A stretch of DNA of 64,000 bases from an uncultured Emticicia sp. (lineage in GTDB: Bacteria; Bacteroidota; Bacteroidia; Cytophagales; Spirosomataceae), in contig NZ_CALCZQ010000051.1 of assembly GCF_937903345.1 (NCBI RefSeq), forward strand, positions 1 through 64,000, given 5' to 3'. Shown piece by piece: positions 27,936 to 36,389 of this stretch. Both the position numbers and the translations under genes were made by a program. The number at the start of each line of letters is the position of its first letter. The stretch's first letter is position 1. The notes under the pieces were generated by a model that had not been told where the DNA came from, did not search any database, and saw nothing but the letters and a program-made list of their open reading frames with translations.

Positions 27936-28436
27936 TTAAGCTACTGTATTAACAAAAAATCTTTTCAAAGTCGGGGCATCAATAGCTTTTATTTGCCATT
28001 TTTCAGAAATATCACTCAAAGTTGATAAAGTAATGTTGTTGAAAATAATAGTATCAGGAGAAACAAGGCCACTCTCAACCGCTTTTTTATATTGAAAAAC
28101 CGAGAAAGTTTTTATTTCGTTACCATCAAGATAAGCCTGTGAACGGTCGAAGAAATCTATGTTTAGGGCGTCTCCAAGCTCTTTAAACCAACGTGTAGAA
28201 GCATCAATCGAGCAACCACTGGCGGCATTCATGTTTTGGTCGAGTGCAATAATGACGAAACGATTGTGCAAAACTTTTGCCGATGCCAATAAAGATGCTC
28301 CATGAGCCGCCCATTGATTAACGGCAGGTTTTAAATAATTTTCAATTGTATTTGCCTCATCATCAGTCAGTTGGCGATTGGCTTGATACACCCAAATGCG
28401 GGCATCTTGCGGAATTTTATCGAAATCTACGTACAT
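27936..28436 (-). CDS. conserved Bacteroidota protein (often named 'ABC transporter ATPase')
   Basis: This 166-residue protein belongs to a conserved Bacteroidota family usually labelled ABC transporter ATPase. I see no Walker A, signature or Walker B motif, so that name is not supported by sequence. Recognisable parts are RIWVYQANRQLTDDEA, WAAHGASLLASAKVLHNRFVIIALD, and SGCSIDASTRWFKELG with a conserved cysteine. It appears cytoplasmic. It sits 38 nt upstream of the fRMsr gene on the same strand, so it may be the first gene of that operon. Confidence 0.75.
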   Translation of the reverse strand: MYVDFDKIPQDARIWVYQANRQLTDDEANTIENYLKPAVNQWAAHGASLLASAKVLHNRFVIIALDQNMNAASGCSIDASTRWFKELGDALNIDFFDRSQAYLDGNEIKTFSVFQYKKAVESGLVSPDTIIFNNITLSTLSDISEKWQIKAIDAPTLKRFFVNTVA

Positions 28437-28437
28437 A

Positions 28438-28764
28438 TTATAAGCTTAGTTCATAATAACTAAACGTAGAGTTTGACTGTAAAAGTTCTTCAATGTGAAT
28501 AACAAAATCTTTTACGGTCTCATAACGATTATCTTTGGTCATTTAAATAACTACACAAATATTAAGATTTTCAAGATTTTGTTGAAAGCGAAGGTTTTTG
28601 TCAGAAGTAATAAGTACTTGTAGTTGTTTTTGAATCATGGAAGAAAGTAATTCACCATTTTGTTTTCATTGCCAGCCTAAATCTGAAGCCGTTTGAACGA
28701 AAAAATTAGAACTAAAACGATATTTTAGTTTTTTAGGAAGATTTTCATCAAGCAACAACTTCAT
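28438..28764 (-). pseudogene. inactivated DUF5615 (PIN-like) toxin
   Basis: One frame of 109 codons reads MKLLLDENLPKKLKYRF, then NGELLSSMIQKQLQVLITSDKNLRF and KDNRYETVKDFVIHIEELL. These are the hallmarks of DUF5615 PIN-like proteins, with the acidic residues in LLDEN and TSDKN. It carries two in-frame stops, TGA at 28666-28668 after GWQ and TAA at 28543-28545, so no full protein can be made. Its ATG overlaps the end of the DUF433 frame by 17 nt, the usual antitoxin-toxin layout. Confidence 0.85.
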
Positions 28765-28990
28765 CAATGTAATAATTGAGGGTTACTGCATCTTCTGCTA
28801 ATTTCAAAATATCTTGTGCTTGTTGTTGAGTTACAGATGGAAAATCTTCTAAAAAATCTTTGATTGAATCCCCTCCTCTAATATAATCAAAGAGATTTTT
28901 TACAGGAACTCGTGTATTGAAAAATACAGGAACTCCACTTTGAATATTTGGCGATATGGTAACTAATTGCTTTATTTTAACAAATAAACA
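28748..28990 (-). pseudogene. DUF433 antitoxin remnant
   Basis: The frame reads KQLVTISPNIQSGVPVFF, TRVPVKNLFDYIRGG and DFLEDFPSVTQQQAQDIL, a clear DUF433 domain of about 75 residues. No ATG, GTG or TTG precedes it in frame before a stop. An ATG at about 28994 lies in another phase, so the 5' end seems to have suffered a small frameshift. DUF433 proteins are the antitoxin partners of DUF5615 toxins, and the next frame downstream is such a toxin, also broken. Confidence 0.78.
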
Positions 28991-29074
28991 ACATTTTTGT
29001 GAAAATAGTCACCTATAAAGTCAATAAAAGTTTTGGTAGAACAAGTTAGAAATCAGGTCTCCGATGCGATTATT

Positions 29075-29884
29075 CTACATCGCTTGCTCAAGCAACTCCG
29101 CTAAGTCATAAACTTTTACATCATGCTCACGCTCTTTGTTTTTTACGCCATCTGACATCATCACCATACAGAACGGACACGCCACCGCAATTGTTTTCGC
29201 TCCAGTTGCCAAAGCATCTTCGATTCGCTCGATATTTACTTCTTTTGTACCTTTTTCGGCATCTTTAAACATTTGTCCACCGCCCGCACCGCAGCAAAGT
29301 CCGTTGGTTTTGCAACGCTTCATTTCTACGAGTTCGGCGTCTAAATTTTCGAGTAACTGGCGTGGAGCTTCATAAATATCATTGGCACGACCCAAATAAC
29401 AAGAATCGTGATAGGTAATTTTTTGTCTGGGCGGCATTCCGTCCTTGAAACTGCCTCCACCTTCAATTTTTATTCGTCCTTCGTTGATTAATTGCTGTAA
29501 ATAGGTCGAATGGTGAATCACTTCGTAGTTTCCGCCCAATTCTGGATATTCATTTTTAAGCGTGTTGAAGCAATGTGGGCAAGCCGTCACGATTTTTTTC
29601 ACGCCATAGCCATTCAAAACTTGAATGTTTTGTTGAGCCAACATCTGAAACGTAAATTCGTTACCTGCTCTACGTGCAGGGTCGCCCGTACATGCTTCTT
29701 CCGTGCCAAGAACAGCGAATTTCACCCCAATTTTATTCAAAATCTTCACAAACGAAATTGTCACTTTTTTATATCGGTCATCAAACGAACCAGCACAACC
29801 CACCCAAAACAATACTTCGGGTTCTTGGCCATTTGCTGCCATTTCTGCCATCGTTGGTACTTTATATTCGATAGTCTCTTTCAT
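29075..29884 (-). CDS. (Fe-S)-binding protein with two CCG domains (LutA/HdrB-like)
   Basis: This 269-residue protein has two cysteine-rich CCG domains: VGCAGSFDDR with EEACTGDPARR and TACPHCFNTLKNEYP, then YHDSCYLGRAND with CKTNGLCCGAGGGQMF and ACPFCMVMMSDG. Such domains bind non-cubane Fe-S clusters in HdrB, GlpC and LutA proteins and pass electrons to a partner. In Bacteroidota the usual partner is a ferredoxin-like HdrC homologue, which is not adjacent here on the minus-strand side seen. The substrate is unknown. Confidence 0.87.
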   Translation of the reverse strand: MKETIEYKVPTMAEMAANGQEPEVLFWVGCAGSFDDRYKKVTISFVKILNKIGVKFAVLGTEEACTGDPARRAGNEFTFQMLAQQNIQVLNGYGVKKIVTACPHCFNTLKNEYPELGGNYEVIHHSTYLQQLINEGRIKIEGGGSFKDGMPPRQKITYHDSCYLGRANDIYEAPRQLLENLDAELVEMKRCKTNGLCCGAGGGQMFKDAEKGTKEVNIERIEDALATGAKTIAVACPFCMVMMSDGVKNKEREHDVKVYDLAELLEQAM

Positions 29885-30124
29885 ATTTATTGGAAAATTG
29901 GTTATTTGTTATTGGCTAAAATTCCAAAACAATCATTTTGAATCAAAAATAGTATGCGTGCATAACATTTGCAAGCGAGTAAGCTAAAAATATTTCTTGC
30001 AAAATAATCAATTTTCTTATCTAAGGCCGAATTTAGTATCTTTGAGTATTGTTCGGAATGTACTTAATTAAAAAATTTGAGCATTCGGCATACTTAATTC
30101 TTAATTCTACATTCTTAATTCTAC

Positions 30125-32614
30125 ATGGAAGGTCTTTTTTCTGTTGAAACAACCTATTTTGCTGATGTGATTTTGCCTGTGCCGATTCCACGAATGTTTA
30201 CGTATCGTGTGCCGAGAAACTTTGTAGATGAGATAAAAATAGGGGCGAGGGTGATTGTTGAATTCGGCAAAAATCGGGTCGTGACGGCGGTTGTCGGACG
30301 GATTCATGAAACTCCTCCAGCAAAATACCAAGCAAAATATATTCTAGAACTACTTGATACAGAGCCACTTATCACGAAGCAACAACTTTGGTTATTCGAT
30401 TGGATTGCCGATTATTATATGTGTTGTGTAGGCGAAGTGATGAACGTGGCGGTGCCTTCGGGCTTAAAGGTCACCAGCCAATCAAGGATTCAGATAAACC
30501 CTGACTTTGATCATCCTGAACTTTTAGAAGAAAACGAAATTGAATTTTTGGAAATTCTGAAAAACCACGCTTCGTTGACTTATGATGATGCCTTGAAGTT
30601 TGTGGGCGAAACCAATATCAACACCATGATAAAATCGTTGATTGGTAAGCACGCAATTATTATGTATGAAGAAGTTAAGGAGAAATACAAGCCCAAAATT
30701 GCCAAGAAGATTCGACTAAAAAGGGTTTATGAAGGCAGCGAAGAAGTAGCAAATTTGATTGATTCGTTGGCCAAAAATGCCAAACAACAAACGGTTGTGT
30801 TGGAGTATTTACGCCAAATTCCAATGCACCAACTAAGCGAACGCAATCAGTTTGGAGTTGATAAATCGTTTTTTACGCAAGGCGAAACTTCCGATTCTTC
30901 GCTCAATAAATTGATTGAAAAAGGAATTTTGGAGCAGTTCGAAATAGTGGTTTCTCGTTTTGGCGATGATATGCCAACCGAGCCTGTAAAAATAGAACTG
31001 ACCGAAGCCCAACAACAGGCAAGCAATGAAGTTTTGACGCATTTTCAAGAAAAAGATGTGGTTTTATTGCACGGAATTACTGGAAGTGGCAAAACCGAGA
31101 TTTATATTGATTTGATTCAACAAGTGCTGGAAGGTGGCTCGCAAGTATTGTTTTTATTGCCAGAAATTGCTCTAACGACCCAAATTGTAGTACGGATGAA
31201 ACGAGTTTTTGGCGATAAAATGGGCGTGTATCACTCCAAATTTTCAGATAATGAGCGGGTTGAAGTTTGGCGAGGTGTGCTTGAAGGACGCTATCAGTTT
31301 GTGGTGGGTGTGCGTTCGGCGGTTTTCTTACCGATGGATAATTTGGGCTTGGTGATTATCGACGAAGAGCACGAAAGTTCGTATAAACAATATGACCCCG
31401 CTCCACGCTACCACGCACGTGATGTGGGCATTATGCTGGGGCTGAAACAAGGTGCGAAAATCTTGTTAGGTTCGGCCACGCCATCGCTTGAAAGTTATTA
31501 TCAAGCCACTACTGGTAAATATGGTTTGGTTACGCTTAATCAACGATACGGAAATGCTCAATTGCCTGATATTCAGCTAATTGATTTGAAATCAGAGCGT
31601 AAGGCAAAAACCATGAAAAATGATTTTTCGGGAACTTTATGTCAGCATATTGAGCATAATTTGGCCATTGGCGATCAAACGATTATTTTCCAAAACCGAC
31701 GTGGTTATTCGCCTTATTTGAATTGCCAAGAATGTAATTGGATTGGTGAATGTGAGCAATGTGCGGTGAGTTTGACTTATCACCTCGACTCGAAAGAATT
31801 ACGTTGCCACTATTGCGGACATAAAGAGGAGATTCCGAGAGCTTGTCCAGTTTGCGGTTCGGGGAAAATCCGAACGGTGGGTTTTGGTACTGAAAAATTG
31901 GAAGATGACCTTCGAATCATGTATCCAGCGGCACGAGTGCAACGCATGGATTTGGATACAACTCGAACAAAAAATGCTTATCAAACAATTCTTGGGGAGT
32001 TTGAGCAAGGAAATACCGATATTTTGGTAGGAACGCAGATGATTAGTAAAGGATTGGATTTCGACCGAGTAAGTTTGGTGGGAATTTTTGATGCCGACCG
32101 TATGATTCATTTTCCTGATTTTAGGGCAGCCGAAAGGGCCTTTCAGATGCTTACGCAGGTAAGCGGGCGTGCAGGCCGACGTGAGAAAAAAGGTTTGGTG
32201 CTGATTCAAACTGGCAATACGCAGCAGAGTTTGCTCCATAAAGTTGTAGCGAACGATTACACGGGTTATTATAACGATGAAATCAAGGAGCGAGAAGGCT
32301 ATTTTTATCCGCCTTTTACTCGTGTTATTTCGATAACGGTGAAGCACGAAGAACAAGATAAAGCCGAAAAAGCTGCTCATTGGTTGGCTGATAAATTGCT
32401 CGAAAAACTCGGAAAAGCTCGTGTGCTTGGGCCAGAGAAAGGCATGGTTGAGCGAGTAAGAAATAAGTTTTTGTACGATATTTTACTAAAACTCGAAAAA
32501 GATAAACTCAATATAAAAGCCGCCAAGGTTTTCTTACAAGAACAAATCGACGCCGTAATGACCCAACGTGAGTTTAGAGGGGTTTATGTGGTTGTGGATG
32601 TGGATGCGGTGTAA
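30125..32614 (+). CDS. priA: primosomal replication restart helicase PriA
   Basis: This 829-residue helicase begins with the 3'-end-binding domain (YFADVILPVPIPRMFTYRVP). It continues with Walker A GITGSGKTEIY, the DEEH box IIDEEHESSYKQYD, and the paired zinc-binding cysteines between CQECNWIGECEQC and CHYCGHKEE...CPVCGSGK. Helicase C motifs GTQMISKGLDFDRV and QVSGRAGRREKKG follow. It reloads the replisome at stalled forks. A TATCTTTG box at 30037-30044 may be its -7 element. The start agrees with homology. Confidence 0.96.
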   Translation: MEGLFSVETTYFADVILPVPIPRMFTYRVPRNFVDEIKIGARVIVEFGKNRVVTAVVGRIHETPPAKYQAKYILELLDTEPLITKQQLWLFDWIADYYMCCVGEVMNVAVPSGLKVTSQSRIQINPDFDHPELLEENEIEFLEILKNHASLTYDDALKFVGETNINTMIKSLIGKHAIIMYEEVKEKYKPKIAKKIRLKRVYEGSEEVANLIDSLAKNAKQQTVVLEYLRQIPMHQLSERNQFGVDKSFFTQGETSDSSLNKLIEKGILEQFEIVVSRFGDDMPTEPVKIELTEAQQQASNEVLTHFQEKDVVLLHGITGSGKTEIYIDLIQQVLEGGSQVLFLLPEIALTTQIVVRMKRVFGDKMGVYHSKFSDNERVEVWRGVLEGRYQFVVGVRSAVFLPMDNLGLVIIDEEHESSYKQYDPAPRYHARDVGIMLGLKQGAKILLGSATPSLESYYQATTGKYGLVTLNQRYGNAQLPDIQLIDLKSERKAKTMKNDFSGTLCQHIEHNLAIGDQTIIFQNRRGYSPYLNCQECNWIGECEQCAVSLTYHLDSKELRCHYCGHKEEIPRACPVCGSGKIRTVGFGTEKLEDDLRIMYPAARVQRMDLDTTRTKNAYQTILGEFEQGNTDILVGTQMISKGLDFDRVSLVGIFDADRMIHFPDFRAAERAFQMLTQVSGRAGRREKKGLVLIQTGNTQQSLLHKVVANDYTGYYNDEIKEREGYFYPPFTRVISITVKHEEQDKAEKAAHWLADKLLEKLGKARVLGPEKGMVERVRNKFLYDILLKLEKDKLNIKAAKVFLQEQIDAVMTQREFRGVYVVVDVDAV

Positions 32615-32701
32615 AGTTTTTGCCGTTCAGAGAACGACTGACACAACGACTAAATGTAGAACATTTAGCCGAACGGGGGGGGGATGTTCAAATACCTTCA
32701 G
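32615..32701. repeat. composite palindromic repeat, family A, copy 1
   Basis: It contains two hairpins, GCCGTT-cagag-AACGAC (32622-32638) and the perfect CTAAATGT-AGA-ACATTTAG (32650-32668), followed by a run of nine G (32675-32683). A second copy with the same 28-nt hairpin spacing lies at about 34098-34180, on the other side of the DUF4143 gene. Confidence 0.8.
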
Positions 32702-32737
32702 ATGTTTTTTTAAACGGCATCTACAAAATCAATTTCA

Positions 32738-32852
32738 TGCAAATCAGAAAATAAAATCTATGTAAATCAGAAAATAAAATCTATGTAAATCAGAAAATAT
32801 AATCTATGTAAATCAGAAAATTAATTTTATGTAAATCGTAAAATTAAGCTAT
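32738..32852 (+). repeat. 23-bp tandem repeat array, five units
   Basis: Five head-to-tail units each begin TG(T/C)AAATC(A/G) and continue with an A-rich stretch. The first three are nearly identical, and units four and five diverge towards the gene. The last unit ends at a TATATTTG promoter-like box (32850-32857), 20 nt before the DUF4143 start codon. Confidence 0.9.
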
Positions 32853-32876
32853 ATTTGTGCTTTAAATAAATGATTT

Positions 32877-34037
32877 ATGATAGAGCGAAATATAGCCAAG
32901 GTGATTAAAGAATTGATGCTTGTTTATCCAGTTATTGCACTTACTGGACCAAGACAATCTGGCAAGACTACTTTACTGAAAAGTATGTTTGAAGATTATC
33001 GTTATGTTTCGCTCGAAAATCCAGACAATAGGCTTTTTGCTGAGCGAGACCCTAACGGCTTCTTAGAATTATATAATCAAAAGGTTATTTTTGATGAAGT
33101 ACAACGAGTACCTTCTTTATTTTCTTATATTCAAGCTTTAGTCGATGAGTCAAAAATAATGGGGCAATTTATATTGTCTGGTTCACAGAATTTTAGTTTG
33201 ATTAAAAGTATTACCCAAAGTCTGGCGGGTAGAGTTGCCCTTTTCAAGCTACTACCGTTTGACTTTGAAGAATTACAATCTCAAAATTTACTGCCGCACG
33301 ACTACGCATCAATGATTATGCGTGGCTGTTATCCTGCTTTATATGACCGCCCGATTCCCACTACGGCTTTTTATGCAAATTATATTGAAACCTATGTAGA
33401 ACGAGATTTGTCAGAAATTTTAAATGTGAAAGATATTCGTCTATTCAGAATATTTCTAAAACTATGTGCTGGTAGAATCGGTCAGCAACTTAACCTAACA
33501 AATCTTGCCAAGGAAGCTGGTATTTCTATTCCAACGGTTAAATCTTGGCTATCAATTTTAGAGAGTAGTTATATTGCTTATCAATTACCTCCATTTTTCA
33601 ATAATTTCAATAAAAGGTTAGTTAAAAGTACTAAGTTATACTTTTATGATACTGGTTTAGTAAGTTATTTACTTGGAATAAAAAGCGAAAAGTCTATTCA
33701 AGAAAGTGAATTTAAGGGAGCTTTATTTGAAAACATGGTCATTAACGAATATATTAAACAAAATTATCATCATAATTTATACCATGAATTTTACTTTTGG
33801 CGAGATTCAAATGGTCATGAAGTCGATTTATTGGTTAGTAATGAAACCGCTTACGATATTGTAGAAATAAAAGCAACAAAAACAATTTTACCAAAACTTT
33901 TCGACGGTTTGGATTTGCTGAAAAACATAGGCAAAGAAAAAATCAATCGAAAAATCTTGGTTTATGGCGGAAAAGAAAGCCAAAATAGAAGTAATTATAA
34001 AGTATGGGCATGGAATAACGTAAAAATTGATTTCTGA
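32877..34037 (+). CDS. AAA ATPase with DUF4143 C-terminal domain
   Basis: This 386-residue protein has an N-terminal ATPase (Walker A LTGPRQSGKTTLL, Walker B VIFDEVQRVP, sensor FILSGSQNFSL) and a C-terminal DUF4143 domain. The DUF4143 part includes a winged-helix-like LTNLAKEAGISIPTVKSWLSILE and a PD-(D/E)xK-like end (GHEVDLLV...DIVEIKAT). Such proteins are widespread and variably present, and a nuclease role is proposed but unproven. It is a single gene enclosed by two copies of a palindromic repeat and preceded by 23-bp tandem repeats. These features and its AT-rich composition suggest horizontal gain. Confidence 0.9.
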   Translation: MIERNIAKVIKELMLVYPVIALTGPRQSGKTTLLKSMFEDYRYVSLENPDNRLFAERDPNGFLELYNQKVIFDEVQRVPSLFSYIQALVDESKIMGQFILSGSQNFSLIKSITQSLAGRVALFKLLPFDFEELQSQNLLPHDYASMIMRGCYPALYDRPIPTTAFYANYIETYVERDLSEILNVKDIRLFRIFLKLCAGRIGQQLNLTNLAKEAGISIPTVKSWLSILESSYIAYQLPPFFNNFNKRLVKSTKLYFYDTGLVSYLLGIKSEKSIQESEFKGALFENMVINEYIKQNYHHNLYHEFYFWRDSNGHEVDLLVSNETAYDIVEIKATKTILPKLFDGLDLLKNIGKEKINRKILVYGGKESQNRSNYKVWAWNNVKIDF

Positions 34038-34065
34038 AAATGTTCTTTGTTTAAATCTGTTTTAC

Positions 34066-34180
34066 CGTTCGCCTATGTATTAGCGAATGATGCGAGTTTT
34101 TTGCCGTTTAGAGAACGGCAGACAGATCGACTAAATGTGGAATATTTAGCGAAATAGGGGTATACATCAAACTATTTCAG
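34066..34180. repeat. repeat family B fragment joined to family A copy 2
   Basis: A 30-nt family B fragment (GTTCGCC...AGCGAATGATGCGAG) is followed by family A hairpins GCCGTT-tagag-AACGGC (34103-34119) and CTAAATGT-GGA-ATATTTAG (34131-34149). Family A spacing equals that of copy 1 at 32622-32668. Confidence 0.78.
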
Positions 34181-34197
34181 CCAAAAAGACAAAGTTC

Positions 34198-34827
34198 TTA
34201 GTAGGTATCATCAACACTTTTATCAACACTATTTTTGTTTATGAGAATTCTTGGTTTGAAGTTATGACTAATAGTTTGGTATTTTTTATCTATTTTTATG
34301 TCCATTATTTTCAATTGCTTATTCCTTTGTTTTGATATTATATAGATAGTGTAAATTCCATACTCTAAGTCTGAAAAATAGAATGTTCCATTACCATCTA
34401 CAATCTCGCTACCATCGCTTAAATTAGAATTTAATTTCTGTTTTATACAAGATTCGTGTTCTGTTTCATATTGGTTCAATTTATATTCATTTAATTCAAT
34501 CGAACTTTTCAACTCCTTCCTTTTTTTTCTTAAATCTTTTGGAATTAATATTAAGACCTTGCTCATTTCTTTATCAGTAAGTGAAAAGTCTGAAAGATTT
34601 TGAAAGTAATCAATTCTAGTTTTGTAGTAATCATCTTTAATACATGAGTTCAATTCATGATAAAAATTTGATGTGTTTTTTAGGATATATACTTGTGAAC
34701 CAATATCAGGTTTATCCCCATAATTATCATTAAAAAAATACATTACAACACCTTTTAAGGTCCCAGTTTGAGAATATGAAGTGAAAGTAATTATTGAAAA
34801 TAAGCAAAGAATAATAGATTTTTTCAT
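34198..34827 (-). CDS. hypothetical secreted protein (209 aa)
   Basis: This protein has a signal peptide (KKSIILCLFSIITFTSYSQ). A region starting GTLKGVVMYFFNDNYGDKPDIG and ending NGTFYFSDLEYGIYTIYII looks like a split carboxypeptidase-regulatory (CarbopepD) beta-sandwich, interrupted by about 80 charged helical residues. No catalytic motif is seen. It is AT-rich and lies alone on the minus strand between repeats. The domain assignment is tentative. Confidence 0.6.
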   Translation of the reverse strand: MKKSIILCLFSIITFTSYSQTGTLKGVVMYFFNDNYGDKPDIGSQVYILKNTSNFYHELNSCIKDDYYKTRIDYFQNLSDFSLTDKEMSKVLILIPKDLRKKRKELKSSIELNEYKLNQYETEHESCIKQKLNSNLSDGSEIVDGNGTFYFSDLEYGIYTIYIISKQRNKQLKIMDIKIDKKYQTISHNFKPRILINKNSVDKSVDDTY

Positions 34828-35136
34828 AAATAAATTTACTGCTAATAGTTTAATTTTTTACTCGAATTCCAACGACCAACAATATAATAATAATTTAGTA
34901 ATTTTATAGCGGCCACCGCTGTGATTAATTTATTAATTATCAAAACTTTATATAATTATTTGTGTAAGAATATCGGGTATTAAAACCTTTTTTATTGATA
35001 ATGTCTAAAGTAAAAGTTAAGAAATAAGATAAAAAAATTAGATTAAAAACTGCAGAGTTTCTGAGTATAAAGAATCGTAAAACTTCGCTTTTATCCAGTT
35101 GCATTAGCCTTTGAACTGAAAAAAGACTACAATATA
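34828..35136. other. 309-nt intergenic stretch with a small palindrome
   Basis: I see no gene. The only notable sequence is the GC-rich palindrome AGCGG-cca-CCGCT at 34908-34920, which stands out in otherwise AT-rich DNA. Confidence 0.55.
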
Positions 35137-35898
35137 CTAATTACTCATAAATTTCAATTCATCATATTTTGCTCCATTACAATTAAAACATATACCATTT
35201 TGTATATGATTAAACTCTGGAAACCAACCTGCTCCATAACATTTTGAGCATGGAGTCATTGTACCAACTTCTATTCCAAACTCATTTAAATAAGGGATTT
35301 TTGTGTTTTTATGAAGATTTTCATGGCACTCCCAACATAAAGTTATTAAAGCATCATTAGGATATTGCCAAGGAAGTTTTTCTTTTTGATAGTATTTATG
35401 ATGAATATGAAGTCCCTTGGAATAAATCCATTTAAAATTTCTTAATTCACTTTTAGGCGTTTCTTTTAAAAAATTTGATACGCTATTAAAACGACTTCTG
35501 GCATTTTCAATGAATGAACTGGGAGGGGGAATTTGATAATTAATTTTTGTACTTGTGAAAAAAATTCCAATTATTTGAGCGAATATATCTTTGCCGTAAT
35601 AGAGTAATATTGGACTACCGCTTGAATTTTTATTAATATTTGTCAAAAATAAATCATACGATATTATTTTGTCGGCACTAATTCGATAGGAAGTCTTCAA
35701 TTCAGAATCGTAAACTACAAATATTAAACCTTTTCCAGTAAGTTTATTTCGTAATCCAATTGATACTGCTGAGATTTTAAATTTTGAAATCAATTTATCA
35801 TTGAAACAATTTTGACATTTGAATTCATCACTGATTAATCTTTCATTTCGTTTTAATTTCCAATTTTCATTTTGTAAAAGCTCGGAATAAGTTGTCAT
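35137..35898 (-). CDS. HNH endonuclease with DnaJ-like zinc-finger tail
   Basis: This 253-residue protein has an HNH motif near residues 165-200 (LHIHHKYY, WQYPNDALITLCWECHENLHKN) with the H, N and H positions and the CxxC-type pair. An N-terminal CQNCF pair lies near residue 28. The C-terminal tail has CSKCYGAG and CFNCNGA, which resembles the CxxCxGxG zinc modules of DnaJ. The middle part (residues 40-150) is not recognised. It is likely a DNA-cutting enzyme of unknown target, with no adjacent methylase. Codon use is AT-rich, and repeats flank it. Confidence 0.82.
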   Translation of the reverse strand: MTTYSELLQNENWKLKRNERLISDEFKCQNCFNDKLISKFKISAVSIGLRNKLTGKGLIFVVYDSELKTSYRISADKIISYDLFLTNINKNSSGSPILLYYGKDIFAQIIGIFFTSTKINYQIPPPSSFIENARSRFNSVSNFLKETPKSELRNFKWIYSKGLHIHHKYYQKEKLPWQYPNDALITLCWECHENLHKNTKIPYLNEFGIEVGTMTPCSKCYGAGWFPEFNHIQNGICFNCNGAKYDELKFMSN

Positions 35899-36389
35899 AA
35901 TTGTTATTGAAATTAATCTCTATTTATCAAATTTTTCGCTGATGATTGATTATGATTTAACTAATTAATTTTAAAACGTTTAAGCAATTGCATAAAGTTG
36001 GACGAAAACCATTGAACATTCTTCTTTCCAAGTGTCATCAAGCATCAACAAACACAAATATATAAAATATGTAGAAGAGTAAAAGAGGTTTTTGCTAAAA
36101 AGCCTTTACAAACCTTTCTTTCTCCCTCGCTCCCCTAACTCCACTCAAATTAAGCGAGGAAGTTCAACTAATTTTAAAACCGTAGTGTAACTATCAGTCT
36201 TTATTACAAGGGCAAAAGTGAAGCATGACAATATCAATTTAGTTTGGCATTAAAAATGCCTTGCTCTTTAAGTCCAGCATCACAGATGCGGACTAACAGT
36301 GAAGAATCTCTCTTCGCAGAGATGTTCATACATCTTTTGAAGTCAGTTTGAGAATCAAACTTCTCACAACAAGCATTTTACACCAAAAC
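35899..36389. other. 491-nt intergenic stretch holding repeat remnants
   Basis: No gene is seen. It holds family B copy 1 (36126-36211) and then a run of small palindromes: GGCATT-aaa-AATGCC (near 36245), AGTCC-agcatcacagatgc-GGACT (near 36272), and a CTCTTCGCAGAG-type hairpin (near 36310). This looks like a pile of decayed repeat elements. Confidence 0.6.
36126..36211. repeat. dispersed repeat family B, copy 1
   Basis: It begins CTCGCTCCCCTAACT and continues through TTAAGCGAGGAAGTTC, an ATTTTAAAACC block and an ACTATCAG block. The same order of blocks recurs at 37075-37164 on the other side of the miaE gene. Confidence 0.78.

Noticed and set aside
31799..32380. 193-codon minus-strand frame inside priA
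   Set aside because: It is long, but antisense to the conserved zinc and helicase motifs of PriA. Its product is irregular and rich in Cys, His and Ser, as shadow frames often are.
32738..32852. Possible CRISPR array
   Set aside because: The repeats are head-to-tail without unique spacers, and no cas gene is near.
32877..34037. DUF4143 ATPase as part of a defence operon
   Set aside because: It is a single gene with no co-directional partner. The neighbours are priA and a secreted orphan on the other strand.
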